64,000 bases of DNA, taken from Sphingobacteriaceae bacterium UBA6709 (lineage in GTDB: Bacteria; Bacteroidota; Bacteroidia; Sphingobacteriales; Sphingobacteriaceae). The stretch is taken from NCBI GenBank assembly GCA_002454425.1, contig DKIV01000007.1:3426-67425 (forward strand), written 5' to 3'. The notes under the pieces are model-generated. The model saw only the letters and a list, made by a program, of their open reading frames with translations. It searched no databases and had not been told where the DNA came from. Below are positions 54,997 to 63,908 of the stretch, one piece after another. Position 1 is the first letter of the stretch. Each line of letters begins with the position of its first letter. A program made the position numbers and the translations under genes.

Positions 54997-55689
54997 GTGA
55001 AGCCGTATATCTTTTTTATAGACACAGAGGCCTCGGGGCTGCCTAAAAAATGGAATGTTTCCTACGCAGAGCCTAATAACTGGCCCTCGATGGTTCAGTT
55101 GTCGTGGTGCGTTTACGATGCCATGGGCAATTTTGTAAAGGAGGAAAGCTATTATGTTGCGGACGCTGATTTCGTATCTACCAGCTCCGCGTTCAAAATA
55201 CACAACATTACCGAAGAATTTAGGATTAGAAATGGACGCGCCAGAGGAGAGGTTCTCACGCGATTCAACGAAGATCTGTCTAAATATCAACCGCTCATCG
55301 TAGGGCACTTTATCGAGCTGGACCTGCATGTGATAGGAGCAGAATGCCATCGCCTTAGATTGGAGAATTTAGCTGCGCAGCTGCCCTCATTTTGCACGAT
55401 GCTGGCGACCAAGCGGTATGTCCGAAATCCCGCTGTAGAGCATTTAAGATTGAATGAGCTTTATGTTGCGCTCTTTAACAGAAAAATGCTAAATCTCCAT
55501 AATGCGCAGTTTGACGCGCGCGCCACCGCGGAGTGCTTTTTTGAACTTCAACGTCGCGGAGATATTGATGCCGATAAAATAAAAGAACAACAACAGCGTA
55601 AGAAAGTACCTAAGTCAGACAAAAATCGCTTTTTTGCAATCCCTGCTGTTATTCTGTTGTTGATATTCATTATATTCAGCTTGATATGA
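54997..55689 (+). CDS. DnaQ-like DEDDh 3'-5' exonuclease with C-terminal membrane anchor
   Basis: About 230 residues. Exonuclease motifs: FFIDTEASG (Asp, Glu), HFIELDLHVIGAE, and HNAQFDARATAECFF (His, Asp). After a basic linker (QQQRKKVPKSDK) comes one terminal membrane span (FFAIPAVILLLIFIIFSLI), so the enzyme is probably membrane-anchored with the catalytic domain in the cytoplasm. The GTG at 54997 has an AAAG-type site upstream; the longer TTG frame starts inside the promoter. Overlaps the next gene as ATGA. Confidence 0.85.
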   Translation: MKPYIFFIDTEASGLPKKWNVSYAEPNNWPSMVQLSWCVYDAMGNFVKEESYYVADADFVSTSSAFKIHNITEEFRIRNGRARGEVLTRFNEDLSKYQPLIVGHFIELDLHVIGAECHRLRLENLAAQLPSFCTMLATKRYVRNPAVEHLRLNELYVALFNRKMLNLHNAQFDARATAECFFELQRRGDIDADKIKEQQQRKKVPKSDKNRFFAIPAVILLLIFIIFSLI

Positions 55690-57593
55690 CGCGTGCTCAA
55701 TTTCTGAAACAACATATACCTTTCAGCTTATTACCCCTAGATGTTATTGAAGGGGTGTCAGACCTGTTAATCGAGGTAACCTACAGTAAGGATACCATGA
55801 TCTATCAGCAGGAAATAACAAAAATGAAGGGCGTAGACGTCATTGTTCAGGGAAGTTATGAGTCCTTTTTTTACGACAGCGATCAGAATAAAAGAATGAG
55901 CGAGGTTCATGGCCCCGGTTTTTGTTACGGCGGCGTGTCGATCTTATTAAACAGGAAACGCTCATTACGTAACGTGATCGCAAAAAAAGGCACTACGGTG
56001 TACTTCCTGCCACGCAAAGACTTCAGAGGCCTATGCCAGGCGTACGAAAATTTCTTTCACTACTTTACGGGAGAGTTCGGAAAACGTATGCTCAATGAGG
56101 AGTTCGCTCATTTTGCTAAAAAACCTACTTCTTTTGAGGAAAGCTATATAGCTTCAGAACAATTATATTCCCGAAGAATTGTTAGCGTTGGCCCCAGAGA
56201 GATCGCTTATTGCTATGCTGATGAGCCTGTACATGTGGCAGCACGAGCCATGGCCGCCAACAAGACCAGCTGCCTTGTCATCAAAGACAGGGAGGAAAAG
56301 GTTATGGGCTATGTTACAGATATCATTCTACGTGATAAAGTTATTGGGGAACAAGCCAGCACAGATGCTCCTGTGTCCTCGTTTATGGACCCCAACTATC
56401 TTACCATTGATAGCCGCGCATTCGTATATGAGGCTATCCTGCTGATGTTCAGCTCCAAGAAGAAATATCTTCTTGTGGAAGAAAACGGAGTATTAAAAGG
56501 AATGCTCAGCAGAAACAAATTGTTAAGCGAGCAGGCGCAGTCGCCGCTGGTATACATACAATCTGTTAAGCTGGCCAACAACACAGATGAGCTAAAGAAC
56601 AAATGGGAGCAGGTGCCCCAGATGATCACGCAACTGCTTGGCCGCGGCGTGAACGCAGAGATCGTCAATCAGATCATTACCTCGGTGGCCGATACCATCG
56701 CCCAAAAAGTTATAGAAGGAGTAATTGAGGAAATAGGTGAGCCTCCCGCGAAATTCGTATTTATGGTACTTGGTAGTGAAGGTCGCAAGGAACAAACCCT
56801 AAAAACCGATCAGGATAATGCCATCATATACGAGGATAAGGCTAATGAGCACCGCGAAGAAGTTCGCGAATATTTTCTTCGATTTGCCGATATGGTATCT
56901 GAGCGTCTTGATTACATTGGTTTTATATTTTGTTCTGGTGGATTCATGGCGAAGAACCCGGCATGGACGCATTCGCTCTCACATTGGAAACGAAATTATG
57001 ATGCGTGGATGAAAGATTCCCTGCCTGAGACGGTCATAAAGTTCTCTACATTCTTCGACTGTCGTTACATTTTCGGCGAAATGTCCATCATGGAGGAACT
57101 TTGGGATTTCCTGGATGAAAGACTGCAGCAGCCTATGGAGAAGCTTTTCTTTCATATGGCAAAAAACGCATTGCAATATCAGCCTCCACTCACAGCCTTC
57201 TTTAAAAATATACGCACAATTACCGTTGGCCGACAGGAAGTGTTTGACATAAAAAAGGCGATGACTCCCATTGTTGATCTCGTTCGCGTATATGCGCTTA
57301 AACACCGTGTGTTCAAGGTAAATACAGGTGAACGACTGAAAGCCTTACGGGATAAACAAGTGTTCTCAGAAGCTGAGTACGAAGAACTGAATCAGTCATA
57401 TTATTACCTGATGAGCATGCGATTGAAAAAACAGGCGATACAGATTATTCAGGACAATGTTGAACCTGATAACTACATTGATCTGAGTACGCTTACAAAG
57501 ATCGAACAGGTAACACTGCGTGAAATCTTTAAAACTATAGAGGGCTTCCAAACAAGGATACGCCTTGAATATACGGGTAACATTTTCGGATAA
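55686..57593 (+). CDS. cNMP-binding / CBS / DUF294 putative nucleotidyltransferase
   Basis: 635 residues: N-terminal cyclic-nucleotide-binding-like domain (~15-135), a CBS pair (~165-290), then DUF294 with GSEGRKEQTLKTDQDNAIIY, a nucleotidyltransferase-type Gly-Ser plus Asp pattern, and the DUF294 C-terminal helices. Similar proteins pair with a DnaQ-like exonuclease, as here, and often with transporters in other bacteria. A signalling role sensing nucleotides is inferred. ATGA overlap gives coupled translation with the exonuclease. Confidence 0.88.
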   Translation: MTRAQFLKQHIPFSLLPLDVIEGVSDLLIEVTYSKDTMIYQQEITKMKGVDVIVQGSYESFFYDSDQNKRMSEVHGPGFCYGGVSILLNRKRSLRNVIAKKGTTVYFLPRKDFRGLCQAYENFFHYFTGEFGKRMLNEEFAHFAKKPTSFEESYIASEQLYSRRIVSVGPREIAYCYADEPVHVAARAMAANKTSCLVIKDREEKVMGYVTDIILRDKVIGEQASTDAPVSSFMDPNYLTIDSRAFVYEAILLMFSSKKKYLLVEENGVLKGMLSRNKLLSEQAQSPLVYIQSVKLANNTDELKNKWEQVPQMITQLLGRGVNAEIVNQIITSVADTIAQKVIEGVIEEIGEPPAKFVFMVLGSEGRKEQTLKTDQDNAIIYEDKANEHREEVREYFLRFADMVSERLDYIGFIFCSGGFMAKNPAWTHSLSHWKRNYDAWMKDSLPETVIKFSTFFDCRYIFGEMSIMEELWDFLDERLQQPMEKLFFHMAKNALQYQPPLTAFFKNIRTITVGRQEVFDIKKAMTPIVDLVRVYALKHRVFKVNTGERLKALRDKQVFSEAEYEELNQSYYYLMSMRLKKQAIQIIQDNVEPDNYIDLSTLTKIEQVTLREIFKTIEGFQTRIRLEYTGNIFG

Positions 57594-57607
57594 TAACACC
57601 AGTCATT

Positions 57608-57621
57608 GTGATTAAGATCAC
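57608..57621. promoter_or_regulatory. CRP/FNR-type site upstream of the predicted sRNA
   Basis: GTGA-TTAAGA-TCAC, perfect GTGA-N6-TCAC. Centre is about 62 bp upstream of the predicted transcription start, close to the class I position. Confidence 0.62.
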
Positions 57622-57665
57622 TCCTTCAAATGATGCGAATCAGGGATAAATACCCGTAGCGTTAT

Positions 57666-57673
57666 TATTTTTG
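57666..57673 (+). promoter_or_regulatory. -7 promoter box (TATTTTTG) of the predicted sRNA
   Basis: Exact TAnnTTTG located between the CRP-like site and the hairpin terminator; predicted start near 57677. Confidence 0.6.
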
Positions 57674-57676
57674 GGA

Positions 57677-57770
57677 ACGTATCACACATGATACTGGTTG
57701 AAAGAAAAAATTACCCTAGATTATTAAATGTATTGGACAGACCCGGATATCCCACATATCCGGGCTTCTT
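57677..57770 (+). ncRNA. Predicted ~90-nt small RNA
   Basis: A promoter box and a strong terminator bracket ~90 nt with no recognisable gene. A 30-codon frame from 57688 to 57780 runs through the terminator, so a peptide is unlikely. No known RNA family is recognised. A CRP/FNR-type site upstream suggests control by a global regulator. This is prediction from signal arrangement alone. Confidence 0.5.
57732..57768 (+). terminator. Intrinsic terminator of the predicted sRNA
   Basis: CCCGGATAT, 5-nt loop, ATATCCGGG, then CTTCTTGTTTTTA. Nine perfect pairs. Confidence 0.88.
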
Positions 57771-57946
57771 GTTTTTATAGGCTTTTGTTTATTGTATTAT
57801 ATTGCCATAGTATTTTATAAGCGCCTAAAATAGTGAATACTATAGGTGTTTTGTAAACAAACAGTTTATAACAAAACGTATTTCATTCGTGTAAAAAGCC
57901 GGTATCAAAGAGGGGAAGCAAATCAAATTACGTACATTTAAGCTTC

Positions 57947-59038
57947 ATGAAAAACGCTTACAAAAGAATAGTCGTTAAGGTAGGGTCGAATGTTTTAACC
58001 ACTCCGGAGCAGCTTCCCGATCTTAATCGCATCCGATCGCTGTGCCGACAAATAGCGCATCTCAAAAAGGAACACCACATAGAAGTAATATTGATTTCTT
58101 CAGGAGCAGTAGCGTCCGGCAGAAGTCAGGTAACCCTCCCGGCAAAACTTGATCAGATTGCCAAGCGTCAGATTCTATCTTCTGTGGGGCAGGTAAAGCT
58201 CATCTCTTTGTATTCCGATTTTTTCCGGGATCAGCAAATGACATGCGCTCAGATGCTCGTAACACGCGAGGATTTTCGCGATCGCAAACATTACCTGAAT
58301 ATGAAAAATTGCTTCGGGGCATTGCTTGAACATGATATTATTCCTATTGTAAATGAGAATGACGTCATCTCCGTAACGGAATTAATGTTCACTGACAATG
58401 ATGAACTAGCAGCACTTATATCCTCTATGTTACAGGCTGATGCGCTATTTATCTTAAGTAATGTTAAAGGTATTTATAACGGAGATCCCGCAAATCCAAA
58501 GTCGGAGATCATCAGAGAAATCGCACCCGATGATAAGGCCATATATCAGTTTATAAGCAGCAAAAAGTCAGAATTTGGACGAGGGGGAATGCTTACCAAA
58601 GTCAGCATGGCTCAGAAGCTCGCCAGATTGGGCGTAGGCGTCTATATCGCCGACGGAGGCATAGATGATATCCTGATGAAAATAATGGACCAGAAAGCTC
58701 CCTATAGCTATTTTCGACCGTCAAACAGGCGTTCCGACCGGATTAATTGGATTGCTCAAGCTGGAAATTACGCAAATGCTCTTGTAACGGTAAACCAGGG
58801 CGCGGCCCAGGCATTGCAGTCACATTCCGCGACGAGCCTTCTTCCCATTGGAATTACCTCCATTGAGGGCATTTTTAAGAAGGGGGACATTCTGAGAGTT
58901 TGCGATGAGGAGGGTAAGAACATTGCCATCGGAATTGCCGAATATGGATCAGAAAAGGCGAATGACTTATTAGGATTAAAAAACCAGAAAGCGCTTATTC
59001 ATTATGACTACTTATATATCGAATCTACCAACATATGA
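57947..59038 (+). CDS. proB: Glutamate 5-kinase with PUA domain
   Basis: First step of proline synthesis: ATP-dependent phosphorylation of glutamate. 363 residues: amino-acid kinase domain ([45 protein letters not shown]) and a C-terminal PUA domain (~270-360; [13 protein letters not shown]). Start 6 nt after an imperfect -7 box (TACATTTA). Overlaps proA, so both are translated together. No proC in the window. Confidence 0.94.
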   Translation: MKNAYKRIVVKVGSNVLTTPEQLPDLNRIRSLCRQIAHLKKEHHIEVILISSGAVASGRSQVTLPAKLDQIAKRQILSSVGQVKLISLYSDFFRDQQMTCAQMLVTREDFRDRKHYLNMKNCFGALLEHDIIPIVNENDVISVTELMFTDNDELAALISSMLQADALFILSNVKGIYNGDPANPKSEIIREIAPDDKAIYQFISSKKSEFGRGGMLTKVSMAQKLARLGVGVYIADGGIDDILMKIMDQKAPYSYFRPSNRRSDRINWIAQAGNYANALVTVNQGAAQALQSHSATSLLPIGITSIEGIFKKGDILRVCDEEGKNIAIGIAEYGSEKANDLLGLKNQKALIHYDYLYIESTNI

Positions 59039-60282
59039 TGCATAGAGGACATTTTTATCATTCTGTAGAGGCTGCTGCAAGCCTTGCCGAGCTTACTGAT
59101 GCACAAATAAATGCTGTACTCGAAGACCTGGCTTCAACATTAATCTCTAATGCAGGGGCAATTATCGACGCCAACATCAGGGATCTGGAGCGAATGGACA
59201 GCAGCGACCCAAAATACGATCGCCTGTTATTAAATGAAAATAGGATAGAAGCCATTGCTAATGATCTCCTGAACGTAAGCAAATTACACTCTCCGCTTTC
59301 CGAAGTTTTAATGGAGAAAAACTTAGATAATAACTTATCTATCAAGAAAGTGAGAGTGCCAATTGGAGTAATAGGAGTAATTTATGAATCCCGTCCGAAC
59401 GTTACTATCGACGTATTCTCGCTTTGTTTCAAAACAAAGAATGTTGTGATACTAAAAGGGGGGAGCGATGCTTACGATTCAAACGTCGCATTGGTAAAAC
59501 TAATTCACGAGGTACTGTCGCGCCATGCCATAAATAAGAACATAGTGAGTCTGATGCCTGCCGAGAGGAGTGCGATGCAGGCCTTGCTGGAGTCCGACAA
59601 AGAGGTTGACCTTATCATTCCACGAGGAAGTCAGCAGTTGATAGACTACGTACGCAAAACGGCGAAGGTGCCTGTAATCGAAACCGGAGCCGGAATTGTA
59701 CATACCTATATTGATGAAAGCGCTGATACTGCTATGGCTCAGGCTATTGTTCTTAATGCTAAGACAAGACGCGTGAGCGTATGCAACGCGTTGGATTGCG
59801 TTATTCTTCACACCTCGCGACTACGAGACCTTCCTTTTATCATGGCTCCATTAGCGGCCCAAAACGTCACTATTTACGCCGATGAACGCGCTTATTCTGC
59901 GCTGAAGGCCGACTATCCTGATAGCTTACTACAGAGCGCCAGTGATGAACATTTCGGAACAGAGTTCCTGGATTATAAGATTGCGATAAAAGTAGTAGAC
60001 ACGCTCGACGAAGCCTTAGCGCATATTGCCACTTACAGCTCTAAACATAGTGAAGCGATTATCTCGAAGAACGCAGAAAATATCCAGAAGTTTATGAACC
60101 GGGTGGATGCCGCAGCGGTATATGTAAACGCCTCAACAGCATTTACTGACGGTGCGCAGTTCGGCTTAGGAGCAGAAATCGGCATAAGCACACAAAAACT
60201 ACATGCGCGCGGCCCCATGGCACTAGAGGAATTATGCACCTATAAATGGCAAATCTACGGAACCGGACAAATTAGAAAGTAA
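59035..60282 (+). CDS. proA: Gamma-glutamyl phosphate reductase
   Basis: NADPH-dependent reduction of gamma-glutamyl phosphate to glutamate semialdehyde. 415 residues, aldehyde-dehydrogenase fold. [26 protein letters not shown], and the catalytic Cys in [10 protein letters not shown] are present, with [17 protein letters not shown] near the end. Starts within ATGATG overlapping the proB stop; either ATG is possible. Ends against the bidirectional terminator. Confidence 0.95.
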   Translation: MMHRGHFYHSVEAAASLAELTDAQINAVLEDLASTLISNAGAIIDANIRDLERMDSSDPKYDRLLLNENRIEAIANDLLNVSKLHSPLSEVLMEKNLDNNLSIKKVRVPIGVIGVIYESRPNVTIDVFSLCFKTKNVVILKGGSDAYDSNVALVKLIHEVLSRHAINKNIVSLMPAERSAMQALLESDKEVDLIIPRGSQQLIDYVRKTAKVPVIETGAGIVHTYIDESADTAMAQAIVLNAKTRRVSVCNALDCVILHTSRLRDLPFIMAPLAAQNVTIYADERAYSALKADYPDSLLQSASDEHFGTEFLDYKIAIKVVDTLDEALAHIATYSSKHSEAIISKNAENIQKFMNRVDAAAVYVNASTAFTDGAQFGLGAEIGISTQKLHARGPMALEELCTYKWQIYGTGQIRK

Positions 60283-60303
60283 AAGCCTGAAGGCTTTTAC
60301 TTT
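60276..60303. terminator. Bidirectional terminator between proA and DUF6580 gene
   Basis: AAAGTAAAAGCC-TGAA-GGCTTTTACTTT, 12-bp perfect stem with a tetraloop spanning the 3' ends of both convergent genes. Confidence 0.88.
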
Positions 60304-60827
60304 ACCGCAAGTATTGTAAAGCGACGCTCCAACAAATAAAAGACTCCAAACATCAGCGTTCCATAGATAGCGTCAGCAATAAGCATATTTCTTAAAAACG
60401 GCAATCCGGCGACGTAGGACTCAATTACCCCCTGGAAATTATGAGGATACCAAGGATAGAGGAATGCAAAATTCGTAATTAAAAAGAATACAAACGCTCC
60501 TGCAATCGATGCTAAAGCAATATTCACCGGCTTTACACGACTACGAATAAACAAGCCGCATGCTACCATGGCAACAAACCCTGCATACACAACCGGCATG
60601 CCCGAGTGGAACCCCAAATAAATATCAGAAAGAAACATAGCTACTATGGGCACCGCAAAGGCCAGGCGCCTATCTGTAAACTGCGCTCCCGCAAAAATCG
60701 CTAAAGCACCCAAAGCAGTAAAATTCCCCAGAGAAGGAATCGCTATAGGTATAATTCGAGACAATGCAGCCAAAACAATAAAGGCACATAATACTAAAAA
60801 GCGTGTTGATTGAATATGCTTTACCAT
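60297..60827 (-). CDS. DUF6580-family membrane protein
   Basis: 176 residues with about five to six membrane helices. RIIPIAIPSLGNFTALGALAIFAGA and LSDIYLGFHSGMP are the recognisable family pieces. Resembles ECF-type S-component or cobalt/vitamin transport-linked proteins in overall shape, but no substrate is evident and no riboswitch was seen upstream. Monocistronic. Confidence 0.8.
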   Translation of the reverse strand: MVKHIQSTRFLVLCAFIVLAALSRIIPIAIPSLGNFTALGALAIFAGAQFTDRRLAFAVPIVAMFLSDIYLGFHSGMPVVYAGFVAMVACGLFIRSRVKPVNIALASIAGAFVFFLITNFAFLYPWYPHNFQGVIESYVAGLPFLRNMLIADAIYGTLMFGVFYLLERRFTILAVK

Positions 60828-60867
60828 AAGTGCAAAAATAAGGTTTACAGATGAATTTTAAAGATGT

Positions 60868-60925
60868 AAAAAAACAAAGCCGGTTGCATGGTGAACATCA
60901 AATAGAAATCCACCATACCACCGGC
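60868..60925 (-). terminator. Intrinsic terminator after the sigma-54 response regulator
   Basis: Minus strand: GCCGGT..ATGGTG and CACCAT..ACCGGC arms (3-nt internal loop) followed by TTTGTTTTTTT. Confidence 0.85.
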
Positions 60926-60945
60926 ATACAATCTCTTCAATTAGT

Positions 60946-62334
60946 TTAGGAGTCGTTTCTCTTTAAACCATATTTATCAATTTTGCTGTACAAATGGCTT
61001 CTTTGAATATCAATTTCATCGGCAGTCTTCGAGACATTCCAATTGTTCTTCTCAAGTTTGTATTTAATAAAATCACGCTCAGCCTGATCTTTATATTCTT
61101 GGAAACTTCCAAATCTATCAAAATTAGTAGTTGATTCAGATCCATTGGGCGCATCGACGGGCGTATTCTGAGGGCCTGAAGGATTTGCAAAATTAAGAAC
61201 GTCATTCTCTGTAATTACCTTATCGCTAAGAATGATCAAGCGCTCTATCATATTGCGCAGCTCGCGAATATTTCCGGTCCAAGGCAAGGCCTTCAAAGAC
61301 TGCATGGCACCATCGCTAAATTTCTTCACGGGCATTCCATATTCGCTGCAGATCTCTTCACAGAAGGAGGTCGCGATCACCGGAATATCGTCACGACGCT
61401 CAGTGAGAGGGGGAACATGAATAAGAATAACGCTGAGGCGGTGGTATAAGTCCATCCTAAAATTCCCCAATTCAATTTCCTTAAGAAGATCCTTGTTTGT
61501 CGCTGCTACCACGCGCACGTCTACCTCTATTTCTTTCTCACCACCAACACGCGTAATGCGACTCTCCTGCAAAGCGCGCAAGACCTTTGCCTGGGCAGAG
61601 TGGCTCATATCACCAATCTCATCTAAGAAAAGTGTTCCGCCGTTAGCCTGTTCAAATTTACCGATGCGCTGCTTTACAGCAGAAGTAAAGGACCCTTTCT
61701 CGTGTCCAAAGAGCTCACTTTCTATTAATTCCGATGGTATCGCCGCGCAGTTAACCTCGATGATAGGTCCCGCAGCGCGATTAGACTTTTCATGTAACCA
61801 ACGCGCCACAAGCTCCTTGCCACTACCATTTGCGCCGGTCACCAAAACCCGCGCTTCGGTAGGTGCCACACGATCAATTGTATCCTTGATTTTCCGGATC
61901 GCCACAGAGTCTCCCAGAATCTCTCTTACCTTACCGACCTTTCGCTTCAGTACTTTGGTCTCAGTTACAAGATTTCCTCGCTCTAAGGCATTCCTTACCG
62001 TTATCAAAAGCCTGTTCAAGTCAGGTGGTTTAGATATAAAATCATAGGCCCCTTTCTTGCTTGCTTCAACAGCCGTCTCTATGGTTCCGTGCCCTGAAAT
62101 CATGATAAATGGAATATCAGGCTTTAATGCCAGTCCTTCGGAAAGGACTTCCATGCCATCCATTCTGCTCATTTTTATATCACAAAGCACCAGATCTACC
62201 GCATCTTTTTTTATGCGCTCCAAGCCGTCAATTCCGTTGTCTACATCATCGACTTCATAGTCTTCATATTCGAGAATCTCCCTAAGGGTATTGCGTATTG
62301 CACGCTCGTCGTCAATAATTAGAATTCTTGCCAT
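60946..62334 (-). CDS. NtrC-family sigma-54-dependent response regulator
   Basis: 462 residues: receiver domain (phospho-Asp in VLCDIKMSRMDG near 54), AAA+ domain with Walker A TGANGSGKE (~167), sigma-54 contact loop reading GSFTSA instead of GAFTGA, Walker B GGTLFLDEIGD, and a C-terminal Fis-type helix-turn-helix (VSKTADEIDIQRSHLYSKI). Activates sigma-54 promoters when phosphorylated. No histidine kinase is adjacent, so the partner is unlinked. Confidence 0.93.
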   Translation of the reverse strand: MARILIIDDERAIRNTLREILEYEDYEVDDVDNGIDGLERIKKDAVDLVLCDIKMSRMDGMEVLSEGLALKPDIPFIMISGHGTIETAVEASKKGAYDFISKPPDLNRLLITVRNALERGNLVTETKVLKRKVGKVREILGDSVAIRKIKDTIDRVAPTEARVLVTGANGSGKELVARWLHEKSNRAAGPIIEVNCAAIPSELIESELFGHEKGSFTSAVKQRIGKFEQANGGTLFLDEIGDMSHSAQAKVLRALQESRITRVGGEKEIEVDVRVVAATNKDLLKEIELGNFRMDLYHRLSVILIHVPPLTERRDDIPVIATSFCEEICSEYGMPVKKFSDGAMQSLKALPWTGNIRELRNMIERLIILSDKVITENDVLNFANPSGPQNTPVDAPNGSESTTNFDRFGSFQEYKDQAERDFIKYKLEKNNWNVSKTADEIDIQRSHLYSKIDKYGLKRNDS

Positions 62335-62452
62335 AGTTATTGCTAATGATTACAATCTGACGTGAGAATAGTTTTAAATATGTACACAAATATATACAGA
62401 TTACCCGTTCATCACAACGAAATATGGAGATATCATCACTGTGAAGTCGTTT

Positions 62453-62489
62453 AAATAGCCCAATATGGCTATTTCTTAAACAAATAGCC
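62453..62489. promoter_or_regulatory. Triple AAATAGCC operator-like array
   Basis: AAATAGCC at 62453-62460 and 62482-62489, and its complement GGCTATTT at 62467-62474, i.e. three boxes spaced 14-15 bp. Lies in the divergent region between the sigma-54 regulator and the SatD-like gene. Confidence 0.5.
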
Positions 62490-62521
62490 ATAAATGACTA
62501 TAAAATAATATTATAGATAAA

Positions 62522-62559
62522 TATAACTATATTTTATATTTATAGACTTTTATAACTAT
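62522..62559 (+). promoter_or_regulatory. Repeated TATAACTAT boxes upstream of the SatD-like gene
   Basis: TATAACTAT at 62522-62530 and 62551-62559, 29 bp apart, in very AT-rich DNA; the second ends 9 bp before the ATG. The SatD-like protein has a C-terminal helix-turn-helix, so autoregulation is possible. Confidence 0.35.
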
Positions 62560-62568
62560 CTTTAGCTC

Positions 62569-63204
62569 ATGACAGAGTTTAAAGCCGTTGTAACTGCCGA
62601 TATTGTGAATTCGGGAAAGCTTTCCGCTGAGAGATTTGAGGAGCTCATCAAGCGATTGAAGCAGCAGATGAAAAAGGATGATATACGTGCGGATTTTTAC
62701 CGTGGCGACAGTTTCCATTTTCTATCAGACGCTGGCGAGGCCTTCGAGCAAACTCTTAGACTTCGACTGATCTGTAAACTTCAGAACTCCGGATCGGAAG
62801 GGATAGATCTTCGTGCCGCTATCGGTTTGGAGCAGGTAAGCATGCCCGTAAAAAGCCTTTCTTTGGCACAAGACAAGGCCTTCATTCTTTCGGGGCGCGA
62901 GCTAGACGTGCTCAGTAACAACAACAGACGTCGCTTCTCAATAAAATGCTCATTTGACATGGCCAATGAGGCCTTTTATAATCTCGCTCTTTTCTGCGAC
63001 TTTATCCTTAACGACATGAGTTTCAAGCAGGCGGAGGTATTATTAGAATCTCTTCGGGGTGCAAATCAGGAAGAAATAGCTTCAATGCTAGGCAAAACGC
63101 AGCCTACTGTAAATAAATTACTACTTAATGCAAACTACGATGTCCTAAATAAACTTATAGACTCGTACAAAAGAATTTCACAGAACGTCAACTCCTTATG
63201 CTAA
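62569..63204 (+). CDS. SatD-like protein with C-terminal helix-turn-helix
   Basis: 211 residues. N-terminal region VVTADIVNSGKLSAERFEELIK resembles SatD-family proteins; the C-terminal segment ANQEEIASMLGKTQPTVNKLL is a helix-turn-helix. Cytoplasmic. Function of the family is unclear; pairing with a DUF3307 membrane protein is a known arrangement. Overlaps that gene by 7 bp. Confidence 0.8.
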   Translation: MTEFKAVVTADIVNSGKLSAERFEELIKRLKQQMKKDDIRADFYRGDSFHFLSDAGEAFEQTLRLRLICKLQNSGSEGIDLRAAIGLEQVSMPVKSLSLAQDKAFILSGRELDVLSNNNRRRFSIKCSFDMANEAFYNLALFCDFILNDMSFKQAEVLLESLRGANQEEIASMLGKTQPTVNKLLLNANYDVLNKLIDSYKRISQNVNSLC

Positions 63205-63908
63205 TCCTCCTATACATAAAATTGATAACGGCGCATCTGCTCAGCGACTTCGTATTTCAACCATCATCATGGGTCGCAGATCGCAACAGGAGACACATAA
63301 CATCTCCCGCGTTATATTATCACACTTTAGTTACCGGATTGCTCGCGGGAGCGCTAACAAATTTCCAATATCCTCTGGTCATCCTGGGTATTACTTTCAG
63401 TCACTTCCTAATTGATCTATGGAAGTCATATCAACGTCCGGGACTTCCGTCATTCTTTATTGATCAGTTTCTGCATTTATTTGTTATCCTGCTTGCCGGT
63501 GTATATTTATATCCCGCGGAGTTTAATAGCGTGAAAGATTTATCGATCGTATTCCTTAAAAGCAGGGACTTCTGGATATATGCTCTGGCGATAATCTTCC
63601 TGTCATCACCGAGTGGCATAATTATAGGACTCATTACCGCGAAGTGGCGCAGGCAGGTGGAAGACGCTGAAAATAGTCTCGGGAGCGCCGGACGCTGGAT
63701 CGGCATCCTTGAGCGCTTCATCATTTTCATTCTGGTAGTATTTGATCAATACGCAGCTATCGGTTTACTTACTGCCGCCAAGTCGATACTACGTTTCGGG
63801 GAAACCAAAAACATGCCCCAGCGCACCGAATATGTATTGATAGGTACATTGATTAGTGTCAGTACAGCAATATGTATCGGATTGATCGTCAAGACCGCAC
63901 TTCTCTAA
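63198..63908 (+). CDS. DUF3307 membrane protein
   Basis: 236 residues with about five to six membrane segments. ITAHLLSDFVFQPSSWVADRN at the N-terminus is the DUF3307 signature; TFSHFLIDLWKSY and FFIDQFLHLFVIL carry conserved His and Asp, suggesting a metal or proton site. Function unknown. Co-translated with the SatD-like gene. Downstream AAAATAA..TTATTTT near 63938 may be a weak terminator. Confidence 0.85.
   Translation: MLILLYIKLITAHLLSDFVFQPSSWVADRNRRHITSPALYYHTLVTGLLAGALTNFQYPLVILGITFSHFLIDLWKSYQRPGLPSFFIDQFLHLFVILLAGVYLYPAEFNSVKDLSIVFLKSRDFWIYALAIIFLSSPSGIIIGLITAKWRRQVEDAENSLGSAGRWIGILERFIIFILVVFDQYAAIGLLTAAKSILRFGETKNMPQRTEYVLIGTLISVSTAICIGLIVKTALL

Larger units (their letters stand above)
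57594..57946. other. Intergenic region with CRP-like site, probable sRNA and proB leader structures
   Basis: 353 bp between the DUF294 gene and proB. It holds a CRP/FNR-like site, a promoter, a hairpin terminator (all listed separately) and further inverted repeats: ATAGTATT (57807-57814)/AATACTAT (57836-57843) and GTTTTGT (57848-57854)/ACAAAAC (57871-57877). No convincing protein gene. Confidence 0.6.

Noticed and set aside
57688..57780. 30-codon ORF overlapping the predicted sRNA
   Set aside because: Its last third is the terminator hairpin and T-tract, so it reads as chance translation of structural DNA.
61493..62047. 184-codon plus-strand ORF
   Set aside because: Antisense to the AAA+ domain of the sigma-54 regulator; Ser/Thr/Pro-rich shadow composition.
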